A stretch of DNA of 64,000 nucleotides from Trogon surrucura (lineage: Eukaryota > Chordata > Aves > Trogoniformes > Trogonidae), in assembly GCA_020746105.1 (NCBI GenBank), contig CM036617.1:177534412-177598411 (forward strand), given 5' to 3'. Shown one piece after another: positions 1 to 13,509 of this stretch. The notes beneath the pieces are model-generated. The model made no database searches, had not been told where the DNA came from, and was given only the letters and a program-made list of their open reading frames with translations. Every line of letters begins with the position of its first letter. Position 1 is the stretch's first letter. Position numbers and translations under genes: made by a program.

Positions 1-242
1 TGAGCAGCCCGTTAAATGACTGCTTAGAACAACCCCATGATAAGATCTTGGAGAACTGGAGTCTTCACAGCTCTTTAAAGGATCTTTTAATTTGGGGGAG
101 TGCTAGCTGAATTAATTCTGAACTTGAATAAATGGCTCTGATTCCCAGTGTCATACAGATTCAAAGATGGTTAGTGTTGGGGGCAAATTTAAAAACAGAC
201 CAAAACTTCATCTTACACACAGATCTAGTTGTCATCTCTCTT

Positions 243-257
243 TGTGTGTGTGTGTGT
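243..257. repeat. (TG)7 microsatellite
   Basis: Seven TG units sit near the start of the window, within intron 1. Confidence 0.9.
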
Positions 258-3200
258 ATTTATACTGTGATCACATATATACTTAATTTCTGTAATAAAA
301 CTGATTTTGGGTCCTGTTTGGCTGCATGCTACTTCTAACTTTTTTATTTTTATTTTAAATGGTGTAATTGCCTATACTATTCATCATATAAATCTTAAGT
401 GACTGCGAGGTTTAAGACTACCTTAAACTTCACACTTTATTTAATATATACGAAGCAAAATTGAGACATAAAGTTTGTAAAAATGTGTCCCAGAAAATGT
501 TTTCTAGGTTAGTTTTTCTGTCCTTATTGTTCCAGAATGATCTTTGTTTCCTGACAATTAGATGTTGAACTTAAACATGCTAACTGTGAAACCCTGTGAA
601 ACCATAATGTATGTAATGTATGTTTAAGTCCTCTTTAGTTATGAGAAAAATCTTCAAGTCCATCAGGGTGTGTGGGGGAAACTAAGTGCAAGATTATTCC
701 TAGAATGTCTGAGCTTAGCAATTTTTTAGACTTTTGCCAGTTACTCACACCTTAACTAGAAAAGAAGAGGCATTTTCAGGATATCTTCATGCATATATTT
801 ATGCAGTTTAATAGTAAAGTTCTCTCTTAACAGAAGGTTCTGTTCTGACTTAAAGTAGCTGTCATTTTATATTAAATGACTGTGAAAAGATCCTCCCACT
901 AGAGTATATTAAATAAATCTATTACAAGGAGAGAAACCGGTGGATTTGTTAATCATTTCTAAAGCTTACTGCTTAGAAGACCATAGTGCCATCTATAAGT
1001 ATTAAATCTATAGTTGAAATCTTAACTCAGTCAAACATGTGCATCCTACCTGCCTCACAGATGTAGAGCTTGAACTGTCTCTCTAAATAAACTTTTTTGT
1101 TTTGTCAGCCTGTCCCATTCTCAATCTGTTTATTTGCATTAAGGAAAAAAACCCATGTGTTCTTTTAGTACTTGGAAGTTTGAGCTTCAGGTTTTCAATG
1201 AGCAGCAAGTTGTTTGCATTTGTCAATTCTGGCTGTTGTATTTCCACTGTAAGCATGAATACAAATCAATATTGTGCTTAGAAGGTGTGTCCATCCTTCT
1301 GTAAATGGTTTTGCTTTTCCAAACTTTTGCCTCACAAAAAATGCCAGTCAGTGATTGTGTAAAATGTAAACATTGAAGTTAGTGCAAAACAGTCTTCCTC
1401 TTATCTCAGAAATAAATTTAAAAAAAAAAAATCTTTGAAGTTGACTTTCATTTTCAGTTACAGGAATTGTTTTGTGCGGGGGTGCCATGGTGATGTGATG
1501 TTTGTGAGGCATTAGAGCGGATGGTGTACGCGTTGATAGTTAACATAATTTTCCAGTGAGCTTACAGAAGAAAACTCAGATGCTTTTGTGGACAGTATAA
1601 TGCAAATGGTTACATTAATTGGAAACCCCTGTATATTTATGAAGGATGTGTCTGTCATGTTACAGATTCTTTGATGCAAGTGGTTGATATTAATTGCTAT
1701 TTGTTATTACTGCACAGCATTTTACTGAACATATCTAACTCCCATGATAGACAGGATAGCAACAATTTAAAATTTTACTTCGCTGTTAGGAGAAGGAAGT
1801 TTTTAGGTGGAGGATTCTGTATTGAGAATACCAGCTTCCAGCATCATGCTACAGGAGCCCGTGGTAACCAGCAGATATAGTAATGAGGAAATAGCGGTGC
1901 TTTCAAAAATAACTGAGTATTATTTTTAATATTAGTACGGAGTTTAGTGTCTATGTCAGATGGAGGTGCGAGAAGACAGCTAGATCTGGCACCAGCTAGA
2001 ATTTATTGGAGGAGATAGTTCTCTTTAGAGACATTAAACTGCAGACACATTTTTTGTCCATATGAATCCCAAGAATATGTGTTGAGCAAGGAATTATGTA
2101 TTCTAGTCCCAGCTAAAGCTGATGCAAGCATCCTGGTTAATTTAACAGGTCAGGTAGTCTAGTATACAGAGCACTGTGAGCTTTGAATACCTGAAAAGGA
2201 AACCCGGTGTTGACCAAACTGTACTATGATGTATTGGCAAAATTGGGTTCTTGTCAAGCATTGATCCATGTTGTGAAATTCATACCTGCAAAGATAATAA
2301 TTTCATTAGTGAATTAATCTTTCAATAGATGCAAATAGTAAGTGAAGGTGGGATATAAAAGCAATGTCAGGGTTCTCTAATTGTTTTGGTACTGTGTTAG
2401 AAGTGTTGCTTGCCAACGTTTAAGTGCTTGATTCCTTCTGAAAAATAATTGCCAGAGCTAGGGAAGATACCCTCATCTTGCTGACACGTACCTCCAACTG
2501 AGGCTTTTCATATTCCTGCATTTGTCCGCCTAACTTAAGTCTGTATCCACTCCTTCCTGGCCCCTTCTTTGAGACTGACGACGTTTTTCCTTGAATCCTC
2601 TCGAAGCAGCAGCCCTGCAGTCCTCTTTATTTCGCGCCCCCGCCTGTTCAAGAACGGTGCTTTCTCCAGTTCTCCATGTCCTTTCGCTGCAGACTGTGTA
2701 TTACCATCTCCTTATAAGCCCTTGCTTGTTAGAGTTATTCTTGTTGGAATCTAGGCTACAAATAATCTTTCCATGCAGCAAGTTGTTGCCTCTGATAAAT
2801 GCAGACTGCGGCCAGCGGCTGGCAGGGAGATTGGTTTGCTGTCAGGCCCCTGAATTGTGAATTAGGCTTTTCTGGTACTTTTCATTTTCACCAAAATTAA
2901 GACGCTGTGTTTATGAATGCTGCCTGCGGTTTGGAAATTGATCTGGTCTAATGCAATGTAAAGAAACGTATTCAGTTGAATGTTGAGCTGCAGATTCTTC
3001 TGGAAGGCTACTTATGTGAACTCAGTTAAGGCAAAAGTGATGCTGTATCCATAAGATTTAATTCTGAAATGGCTTTTAAAAAAGTATTGCAAATGTTCGT
3101 ATTGAGTAGAATACATAAACTGAAAAGACTGCATGGATCTGATTTGTGTAAGCATTTTCCATGGGAATCCCAGTGCCTTATATGGTCAACTTGCTTTGTA

Positions 3201-6200
3201 GTGTTCCAGTGAAATGAAGGCAGCCATCCAACACCACCGAAAAAAAACCAGCCCAGCTGGCTTTAGCTTTGTCTATAATACCCTCTTTCTTGGCCTCCTT
3301 CAGTAGCACAGTAGCTAATTATTAAAACTAAAAATGTGGCAAGAGCCTATGTAGCTAGTAGAAGACATTCCTTTTGTGGCAGTGACTGTATACTAAAAAT
3401 TTAATGCTAATTTAGTAAAGAATAGCAGCACAGCAATAATACAGCTTTGTTGCATGATGAACTTTTGCCATTGGATAAGCTGGTTGTAAACTGGTGCTAA
3501 TCCCCATAGCTGTTATAAACAAAGTTCATTAGACAGAATCCAGCATGCTTTTTTTCTCTCTGTGTTTCACCTGTTTCTTAACTGCTTAAATAGATGCTCC
3601 CAGTTTAAATAAGTGCCTGTTGAGGTTTGCATATTAAGGGATTGCTTCAGAGAAATCTGGTTCAGGTTCCTCTGGAAAGATCATCTGAATATGGTGGTAC
3701 CAGTCACTGAAAATGACTGTGTTTGCAGTGAGGTTGGCTACCCTGTATTTACTCTCTAGCATTAGGATGCACATAAGCTTTACTATAATTCTCCTTGTGG
3801 TAACTTATATGCCTGTACTTTAAAAAACCCTCCTGAATGAGAGACTAGGATGCTAAACTTAGTCATATCTCTTTCTTCAGATACACAGATTGCTGTTTTG
3901 CAAGCAGTATGATAAATTGAGAATGCAGGAGCATCAGTACATTTGTTTGGAACACGAATGAAAAACACAATGTATTTTCTATTGCAGAAAATAAAAAACA
4001 GAGCACTTCATCACGTACCTGTTGTGATGAGAGTCAAGTGCAGTAAAAATGTTACAGTATTCATCTGACTTACAGTGAAGAGGTGGTGTTTTTTTTTCTC
4101 CTATACCTGGGCTGCCTAAGGCCTTTAGGACTCTTTCAGTTAATCGTATATCTTCAGTGCCTGATTTGTATGAAAAGGAAAGGCCAATCTACTGAGCTCG
4201 ATGATAAGTCAACGCTGCTTCTGCTGATACGGAGCATTCCAATCAGCTTTCAGAAAAGCAGCTTTTGTTTCTTTATGTCGTTTGGTTTCAGCTCTTTATT
4301 AGCTTCATGTAATGACTTCAACTCCTTGTACTAGCAGAAAGGATGAACAGCTGATTCCTATTTACTTTTTCCCTATTATTCATGATACAGTCTTCAAAGT
4401 AATTTTGTTCTAGGCTGAAGAGTCTTGGCCTACTGAGTTCTCCTATTTCTGGAAGACAGTCCATACCAAACTCATGGATCTCTACAAAGTCTGTTCTCTT
4501 ACTATTTTCAGCTGAGAGCTGTAAAGGAGGATGGATTTTTTTTATACTTAATCAGATTGGGAGAAACAAAAAGAAAGTCTTCTTGGATGGATCTGTGTTT
4601 TTAATAGTCTGGAGTTTTGGAGGGTGCCAGGGTTTTTCAGAACGCCGTTTTTTTTCAAACATTTTCAGATTCACCAGAAGAGTGTTTCAGAGACAAGCTG
4701 ATATCCAACAGAGTTTACCAAGACCTAAAGAAAAACTGCAATACCCTGCAGTGGTATATCTAAGTTAATTTTGAATATGGCAGTTCAGAGCATGGAAGCA
4801 CTACAGATGTCAGGTTGCTGTGGATGTCTAAAATTCATTTAGGAACATGCTAGTACATCTGTGCTGTGACCTTTTTGCCTCCACTAGCACAGAGGAGGAA
4901 GCTGTAAGATGCAGAAATAGAGTAGGGGTGTAGGAGTGAGTCACAAGAGTGGAGGCAAAAGCAAGCTGTCAGATGTGGGCTGACTGTCAGGGTGAAACTG
5001 AGAGTAGGGAAAATTAAATGGTGGTGTGGAAAAGGAAGTGGGGAATGAAGGCTGATACTGGGAATTCTGAAATAAAGGAACTCGGGTGTTGCTGTATTTG
5101 GTATCAGGCAATTAATGGTGCCTGTGAAATCTGTACTTGGATTTAACATGCATTAACCTTTTAATACTCCCTTATGTCATCATACCTAGATTATAGGGAC
5201 TGTATAGAGGATTTGCTCTTGGCATAGTTAAGGACATCTGATAAAAGGTGCTGTTGCTCATGAGACTTACACTTTATCAGTGGGGGGAAAAAGAAGAGGA
5301 TGGTATATGGGGTGGGAGATTGCAGGGAAATCTGCAGAAACATTATGCGCTTGCGGCTGTAAGTGTAATGAAAGGAAGCTTTTCTTTAGACATATCAGAT
5401 GGTGTATATCCTAAAACCTGAGTTCCATGGTATTCAAATTGTATGGTTAAATCAGGGAATGTGGCTTATCATGACCTTTCTGTCTGTTTGTCTTCTGTAA
5501 AATGGTAACTTCTGTGCTGGAGGTTTTATGAAAATCTTGCTTATGTACCTAAATGTTAGTAAGTTCCAATAGTGCCCATGAGAAAATGAGTTCTGTTTTG
5601 AACAAGATTTGAGTAATATAGCCGAACACTAAACTGTGAAGGAAAATTCATCATTTTGAATAGCTGCACATTATGAAAGCACCAGTCATCTCATAGATTG
5701 AATGAAATGTTCATTTGGCCACAGGAACAGAGAGATCATGCAGGACTGCACATAGGTTATGTGTTTGTGGGGCTGGTTGCTTTGGCTTAGGCAGCATTAA
5801 TTAGAACATTTCCTAGTCCTGGGGTATTTGGCTGTTCGGCCTTACTGTTGCTTATGTTTAGGTCTGTACAAAAATGAATAAATATTCATTTATGTATAAG
5901 TCAAGTCTTTAGAGAAGCATAAAGCTTAAGCATGTTTTGACTAATTGAATAGTGTTAATTAAGTTGGCAGAAGAGCTTTCCCTGACAGGAATTCTTGTAC
6001 AGGTGTGCACCATAGAGGAGAAAAAAGAAATTGAAGGCAGCAAAAGTATTCTTCTGGTGTGCCGGGGAGTGAATTCTTCTTTTCTGTTGAACATGGAGAA
6101 AGTTTTGCACCCTGCACGCTGAGGTATTTGGAGCAGAGCCCCTAGCCAGATGGGTAGATCTTTCATGAAAATAAGTGGAGAACCAGTTTTAAGACCAGTT

Positions 6201-6997
6201 TGTGTTGCAGGAGCTTTTGGTTTGCAGCATGAACGGTGGATGATGGGAGAGTAGGGAGAGCCAGGTGGGCCTTTTTCCATTTGTCTGAAATGAGAAAACT
6301 TGGAAGTCTTCCCTGTCAAACCCTACCCTTGTCCTTGTTGCTGCTCTCTCTGCCAGGGCCACTGAATGGTCACCTGCCAGAACTCTGCTGCGCACAGACA
6401 TTCCCCATGCCCAGGCAGTGTGTGTACTTTCCCCATATAATGAAGTCTGTTTCATTTTTTGTGTTTTTCCACCTGTTTACTTCAACTCTTGTTCTTACGT
6501 ATTTGTAGGGGAAGTGCAGTCAGTGAAGTCAGTCCCGTTGCTATGACTGACCTTGAAGCCAATGTGCTTTTCAACCAGGCAGTCGTTTTTGTGCTCTTTG
6601 ATAATAATCATCTTTAACTAGCAGTCAAATGTAGAAGAAATAGGCTTTAAAACATTTATGATTAATTTCATGGTGACGTGCATACTGCTAAGGCCAGGTA
6701 AACAACAGACTTCTGGATTTTTGTTACTTTGAAGCTGACACAGCCCTGGTAAAGAGAGGGCCAGCATGTTTCCTGTCCTGGTGGCAGTTCAGAGACGTCA
6801 GCAGTCTCAGAAGTTGGAAGTCAACAAAAATGAGTTTCTATGTAATTAGAAATGTGGGCTTTTACACTTTTCTCCAGAGTCCTTTGTAGAAATGAAAATC
6901 AGCAGCTCCAGGTGCAACTAAGACAACACTGTACTTCACTGCCTTGAAAGGGCGTGCTCTTGCTTCTTCCTCCCACCACGCTGGTTTCTTTCCCTCC

Positions 6998-7025
6998 TTT
7001 TATTTATTTATTTACTTACTTATTT
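6998..7025. repeat. (TTTA)n simple repeat
   Basis: This is an imperfect TTTA/CTTA tetranucleotide run following a pyrimidine-rich stretch. It shows no other signal. Confidence 0.85.
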
Positions 7026-10000
7026 CAGTGGGTGGGGAGGGAGAAAGGGTTGTTTCTGCCTTGCTGGTGAATTGAATTGGCTAATGGAGAGTCTGACAAA
7101 TGCTTTTGGGAGTGTGCTGGTTGAGAATGAGGAGGGAGATGGGGACCTCCCTGTTTGTCAACAGTGAGCTCCTGTATAATCATGCCCCGGGTGATTAGCC
7201 TATGTTCAGGCAAAGGAGTTAGGGTTTGCTGGTTTTATAACACTAGCTCCTGCAGGGAAGAGGGTATCGCTGAAAACTCATCTTGAAACACAGAAATGCA
7301 AATTAGCCAGTGCGGATGTTATTTATGAGTACTTTGATATATGTCATCTCCTAAATGTCAAAGATTCTACTGCAGAACGTTCTGGTGAGGGTCTGTTTAT
7401 CAGCCGAAATATCGTTTTTTCATAATGGCCTAAAATCAAGTGTAGCAGGGCAAGAAGACCTATAAGCTCAATTAGGATACTTCCTTGAAATGTGTGTTTT
7501 TATCAGCATTTGACTACAAGAACTTTTACCAACAGCATCTTCTAGTGATCCTATGTGCTACTGAAGACAGTGGAAGAAATACGTTGATGTCTGACTCAAG
7601 TGAAAAGTTACTGCAAAGAGACACTGTTGGTGAAGTAATGAGCAGAAGTACTTAACATTTTATAAGAAATATTTTGGTTTCCCACAAGTCTCTTTAGTGG
7701 CTTTTCTCCTTGAAGCTGATGTCTGAGCTTCCAAAGTCTGGCAAGCGGGACTGAGAAGCTAGAGATGAACTGCTGCAGCATCTATAAGAATGTATGAATT
7801 CCTTGTGCTCTGGCAAAAGCGCAGATGACACCAGAGCTCTGCTTAATTTGGCATATGTGCTGGGGGTTACAATTGCTCATCAAAGCATCATCAAAGTACA
7901 GTATTTTCCTGCTGGTTGCTTACTTGCCTGGATAAAATTGCTCTTCAGAAGTTTAGTGAGAGAAGTGGTAAATTTAGAGGTCACTAGACTAAAGGTTTAC
8001 CTTTACAGAGAGAGATAACTTGTGAGGACCAAAGGCTCTGTAAAGGATGGGGAAAATACAGCTGTACCCTTGCCTTTTCTCTAAGTTCTTCCCTAGATGT
8101 CTGCAGAGAATTAAAGGGACGGCAGACATGACCTTCAGGTGGCACAGAATAGGTGATGACCACAGCTGTGACTTGGAGAGGCCCTAAGTCCTGCCACGTG
8201 AGATGCTGCAGATCTGCTGTCTAAGTGGTTGCAGTGGTGAAGGTGGCAGCGCACGGGTCGTGGTGTACAAGCCATGGTGAGGCTGGAGACGTTGCTGGTA
8301 CTGGAGCTTGTTGAAAAATGGAAGCTGCTTTCGTAATACACTGGTCAAAGATGTGATGTTCTTAGTACACTGACTCTTCTAATATAGTGACCAAAAGTCA
8401 GCGTGTATCTTCCTTTCCTCCTGTATTGGAGTAAATACGTTACTGAGGAGTCCGGTTTGCTTTTGTTCCCTTCAACGCTGTGAGGAGAAGAACAGTAATG
8501 CTGGTTTCAGATGCCGTCTGGAGAACCGCTTCTCAGAAGTACTCAATTTCTGCTGGCTTTCCATGCGTTGTGTGCCAAAACAATGGAGTTAGTCTTTGAT
8601 ACTTGATGTGATTGAGGGGCTGCTGTGGTCAAAAAAAAGAGAAATCTGTTAACTCAGGTTTGGGAAGACATACTTACAGGTGTCCTCTGATGAGGAAGCC
8701 TCTTCAGCAACTAAGGTGCCTTTGCTAGTAAGCCTTCATGAACATTTATCAACAGTTGCCTTGTGTAGAGTCAGCTTTCACCTGGCAAGGCGACAGCTTA
8801 AAAAGCCTTGTTGGACCCGTGCTGGTTCAAAACTGACAGCTCTGGCTGAACAATGCAAAAAAAAGCAATGGTGCTGCTGGCGAAGCTAAGCAAGCCTTTG
8901 AAGAGATATGACTGTGTTGGCGTGGTACTGCCATCCTGCTAAGAAGCCTGAGGAACATCAGTTATCTTGATACCTGTTGCATGGATTTTTTAATAATTTT
9001 TTGTGTTTTTCATTTATTTTATTTGGCACAGCTGACAAGCTGACTCATTTAGACATCAGTGTTACTACTTTGCAGGGCTGATACAGTGTTAACAGTCCTG
9101 TGCTGCTTCCCAGGTATTTCAGGATCTGTTTAGAAATTAAGTATTGGCAAATTTGAAACTGCCTTGAGTTGTTGTGTCGTGGCTACAGAGCTGCCTAAGC
9201 ACACTTGAGATTTGTATTATGAAGAGCTACTGAGTTAGTGATCTATGGGTTTTTAGCATTTTTCATTATTTCTAGTAGATTAGAAGGTGTATAATCCTCA
9301 TTATGTAAGACAAACAAAACTTTCTGCTTCTTTCAAGACACAAAATGGAGGTATTTGTTGTCAAATTCTCTCTTTTCTTTATAATTTTTATATATATATG
9401 CTCTATATCATTTATAGTGCTTTTCACATTGTTAATATATTTAAGAAATGTTTTAGGATTCTTGGCCCTGTTGGCTGTGTTTTTTCATTGGTGTTCATAG
9501 CTTTCTTTTCCAATTTTCCACTCTCTATCACTCCGAGTTTATACTCATTTTTTAAATTCTAATTTTATATTGATTTTCACAGTTTTATTTATTAAGCATT
9601 TTGTTTTTTATTGCTGCTATTCCTTTGCTTTATCTCTATACTACTGTAACTTCCTAATCAAATTGCTTTGTAGAATGATGCCTTCTGGTCCATGTGATAC
9701 CATTAAAAAAAAGAAATACTTGAAAATTGGCCCTTTTAAAATGCCATGTAATGTGTGTATATAGTGGCATATCCTGTTGTAGATGAGTCTGTATAAACTT
9801 AGATTATTTTACTTGTTGGCTGTTGTCTTCCTGTCCTTTTTTCAGTGTAATTGGGATGTAAATGGTTTGCTAGGAACTTGTGATGACTTGCAGTTTCTTC
9901 ATTAATCTGTCATAATGAGTTTCTAATGGGACAACGGTACCAAAGCATTTCCTGTTTAGACAGAGCAGGAGGATGTCGAAGCTGGTACTTCTGCCCTACT

Positions 10001-10680
10001 CTTCTGGGAGAGAGAAAGTTCACAAAGTGGATGTTGTTTCTGGGTCGTTTGTGGCTGGAGATAAATTGTCTCTGTTGAGAAGGATTTGGGTGCAGTCGGA
10101 AGCCGGTTGTTGGAGGTGGGTCTGGGGTTGCTACTGGGGCAGAGGAAGCGCGTCCAACCGAGCGCAGGTTTTCTCTGCGCTCAGCCGGCGAGGGTTTGCT
10201 CTGCAAGTTCCCCGTGTGGGTAGCCTAGGGAAAATAGGGTATTAAGTTACACCGTGGCAAAAATGCCTTTTTTAGAAGTTGCAAACCATATCTGTGTAGA
10301 TGAACAACTGTGTCACTCGCCTTTAAGAGAAAGGGAATTTAGCATTTTATGTGGTTTTTTTTATTCTTTATACTTGACAGAGGCTTATATTGCATTTTGT
10401 TATCATCTCCTTATTTGTTTGTACAAACAGTTTTTTTGACTGTGCTGAAACATGGCAGTGTATTTCATGCAAGTTATTTTAGAATAAGATTGTTTAGCAA
10501 AGGCACAGCATGAGTGCACCCTTATTTAACTTTGAAGGGATTCCTGAAGTGCCTAGTCTGACTTGAATTTTGGCTTTAGGTATATTCTGAGTTGATCTTA
10601 TCGGTGTAGTGGATTTACTTGTGTCTTGGTGACCTTTATCTGTTGCACGTACCTTAACTTTTGGGGATCACGGTAACATG

Positions 10681-10790
10681 TTGCCTGATCTAGTTGAGAG
10701 GCGTCCCTGCCCATGACAGGGAGGTTGGATTAAATGATCTCCAAGGGTCCCTTCCAGCCTAGGCCATTCTGTGATTCTACGATTCTATGA
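10681..10790 (+). mobile_element. CR1 LINE 3' end fragment
   Basis: This 110-bp piece is the extreme 3' end of a CR1 element. It has the stretch cctgatctagttgagaggcg, the ccatgacagggaggttgg block, and the tail attctgtgattctacgattc that carries the CR1 8-mer repeat. It is 5'-truncated, as is usual for CR1. It looks like the same subfamily as the copies at 42112 and 43762 (cctaggc and gcgtccctgcc words shared). Confidence 0.93.
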
Positions 10791-11649
10791 TTTCTTTGTA
10801 CAAATTAAATGAGAAAAAAGCGCTTTGGACAGGTTGTTCCAAGTGGTGCTGTGTGTTTACTTACAATGTTGTATGTGAAAATGTATATGGAAATAACCTC
10901 ACACTGAATTTTTTAGCATTGTCTATACCTTATGTTCTTCCCTTAGTAATTCCTTCAAACTTTCAGCAGATCAGAATCCAGGTCTCAGTTTCTTTAGGCT
11001 TTGTGCTGAATATATTTCTGGAGCCAGAAACGAACTGAGCTATTTTAAAGTGTAGTTATGTATATATGTGCATACTGCAGTCAGCCTTTTCTAACAAGGA
11101 AAATTGGGAGAGCTGCTGCTCGGTTTTTCTGTTGAAAAGAGAAATTAAAATGCATATACATTACTGATGAGTGTAAGCCACAACGTGCCATGTTTAAAAT
11201 GCTGACAGGGTTATCCGGGAGCTTTTATCAACACGTGCCCTGCTCTGGAGTCGGGGCTGCCCTGAGGAGCACCCAAGTGCTACGTCTGGTACACCTGGCC
11301 AAGGTGTTGCAGGGACTGGAAGCTGCAGGTTTCTCACCTTGTTACCATCTGAACACACTGTATTAAAAACTACAGTTTTAAGAAAGAGCAAGTGCTCGAT
11401 ACTTACTGTAACGATTTGGCTAAAGTGCTTTTGGATAATTTCAGTAAAGCTCTGTGTGATTGGTTAAGAAGGATAACTTTTCCGGGTCTAGGAACAGAAA
11501 GTAGGAGAAGCAATATATTCTTTCCTTAAAAATGGAAAATTATGACAAACAATTAGTTAATCTTCCTGTTTATATGTAGTACTACTTTAATTGGTTTTGT
11601 GTACAAAATGCAGTTTTGGTGAACTAATACATTTGCCACATTTAAGATA

Positions 11650-11693
11650 ATTTGCTTAAAGTTTAAGCATTTACTTTGCATGTTTAAGCAAAT
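11650..11693. repeat. 11-bp inverted repeat plus direct repeat
   Basis: ATTTGCTTAAA (11650-11660) is matched by its reverse complement TTTAAGCAAAT (11683-11693). A direct repeat GTTTAAGCA lies at 11661 and 11682. Confidence 0.75.
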
Positions 11694-12840
11694 GCCACTT
11701 TTAATTCAATTCTTGTTTCCATTGAGGTATGACATGATTATATTAATTTTACACATAAAATTATATAAATCTAACGGATGTATCAGTCATATTTCATATG
11801 TACTTTTTAAATTCTGTTATGTTAAATTGAATTATACAAATTAGATGTTTCCTTACATAGATTCCCCTACTTGGGGAGGAAAGATTCCCTGGGCGATACA
11901 AGCCTTATGAGCTTACTAAAAATATGCTTTTACTTCTAAAATTTTGTATAATGGTGAGGATTAAACCACACTTGGCAAGTGCTAATTAAATGAAGCATTT
12001 GTAGGTATGTAGTTGCAAATTTGAGTGTGTTAAGGTGATTTTTTACTGTCAACTTTAGTGTGTAGTAGGAAAGTGAGTGCACAGGAAGTTTGTCTTGCTT
12101 AGTCAACATAGGTTGTTTTTTCGCCCTTAATAGGATGAAGACTTATCATTGTTTTTATTGTGCTCAGCTTTGCCACTTGACTTGGTGAAAATGAGAAGGC
12201 AATGAAAATTTCCCCCTAGGTACTACCAAAGCAAAAGATGAAATGTCGGTTGACGACTGGATGGCTCGTGCAGTTGGCAGCGGAGCTGTGGCCGGTAGCT
12301 GTGCTCAGGTTCGCTTCCTTCCAAGGCAGCGCAGTTTTCCTCTCGAAAGAGTTTGGAGCTGTACATAAGTCATAGTCAGAAACAGACCAAAAAAAAGGGA
12401 CACTTGGCACACGTGGTTTAAATTTGATCCAGGGAACATGAAAATGAACAAACCTGGTCATTTATATAAAGATTCTTCGACTCAGTCTTCTTGATATTTT
12501 ATTTTTTTTTGCTAGATGAGTAATTGGGTTAAGAATGCGTATTTGAGGTATCAGTATGTTAGGTATCTTAAATTGAAAAGCTGCTTTGGTGCATGAGCTG
12601 TGTGGTTGTCCATATGCTAAAAGCAGATTATGTTTACTCATTAAAAAAGTTAAGTAGTTGAAATATGATTGGCGTATTCTTAAATTTGACTGGGACAGAA
12701 ATACATTTACTATATAACACAGCCTTGCCTTCTCAAATCTAATATTTACACATTTTGTGACCGTGACAACTAATTGCTATCTGCCAAAATTATAACAATA
12801 AATACTTAACGAAGTTGTAGCTGCCTAATAGCACTGTATT

Positions 12841-12875
12841 TTTACAGTATGAAAATGAAATTTTCATACTGTAAA
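12841..12875. repeat. Perfect 16-bp inverted repeat with 3-nt spacer
   Basis: TTTACAGTATGAAAAT is followed by GAA and then its exact reverse complement ATTTTCATACTGTAAA. The RNA would form a 16-bp AT-rich hairpin with a triloop. The arms are shorter than a typical pre-microRNA stem, and no longer flanking complementarity was seen. Confidence 0.9.
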
Positions 12876-13471
12876 GAAAAAGCGTTTCTTTTCAATGAAT
12901 AAAGCCAGCTTCTACACCTGTCAGCAGGCAGATGTGGAGGGTTGTAGGTCTGTGTCCTGCTGAGTGTGGTGCATCAGCCACAGCTGCTGAAATTGCTTCA
13001 GAAAGCAAACTGGGAAGGCACGGGCCAGAAGAGTAAGCCATTTGTGAAATGGATTGAGCTTCAAATTTGGTCCTGGGTTTTACTCCCTTATACTCTGATT
13101 TGGTGCTGCTGGACAAATGGCATAGGTTTCAGCAATGCGTAGCTAAAACAAGAATCTGTCATATGTAATTTGTACATACTTACCTACTGAAGCCTTCAGG
13201 GTTCAAGACAGCTTGTGAATGTGTACATCATCCTGCCTGTAGTACCATGCTGTCAGGTCTTCGTTTCTCTGTTTTGCCCAGTAAACCCATTTTCTTTCAC
13301 CTGCACTGTGATTATAAAGCTAAGAAACCTGAATCTACATTTAAAATCAAGCTTGCTTGTTCCACAGAATGTGCTAATTTTGTTTTTAAATTGAAAGAAG
13401 CCAGAAGGAACAGCAGGAGTTATTTTTGTGCAAAATTTAGACAAAGGTTGCTTCATAGAGTCCTTTACGTT

Positions 13472-13509
13472 CAGTACGTTCACCAATAGAGTCCAGTACG
13501 TTCACCAAT
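13472..13509. repeat. 22-bp tandem duplication
   Basis: The word CAGTACGTTCACCAAT occurs at 13472 and again at 13494, a 22-bp period, linked by agagtc. It appears to be a small local duplication. Confidence 0.85.

Noticed and set aside
5909-6455. Two overlapping minus-strand open frames of 88-136 codons
   Set aside because: They overlap in different frames, have no recognisable family and no splice or polyA context.
8680-8889. Open frame starting MSSDEEASS, considered as a retrocopy
   Set aside because: No family recognised, the similarity stops abruptly, and there is no poly(A) tail or intronless body.
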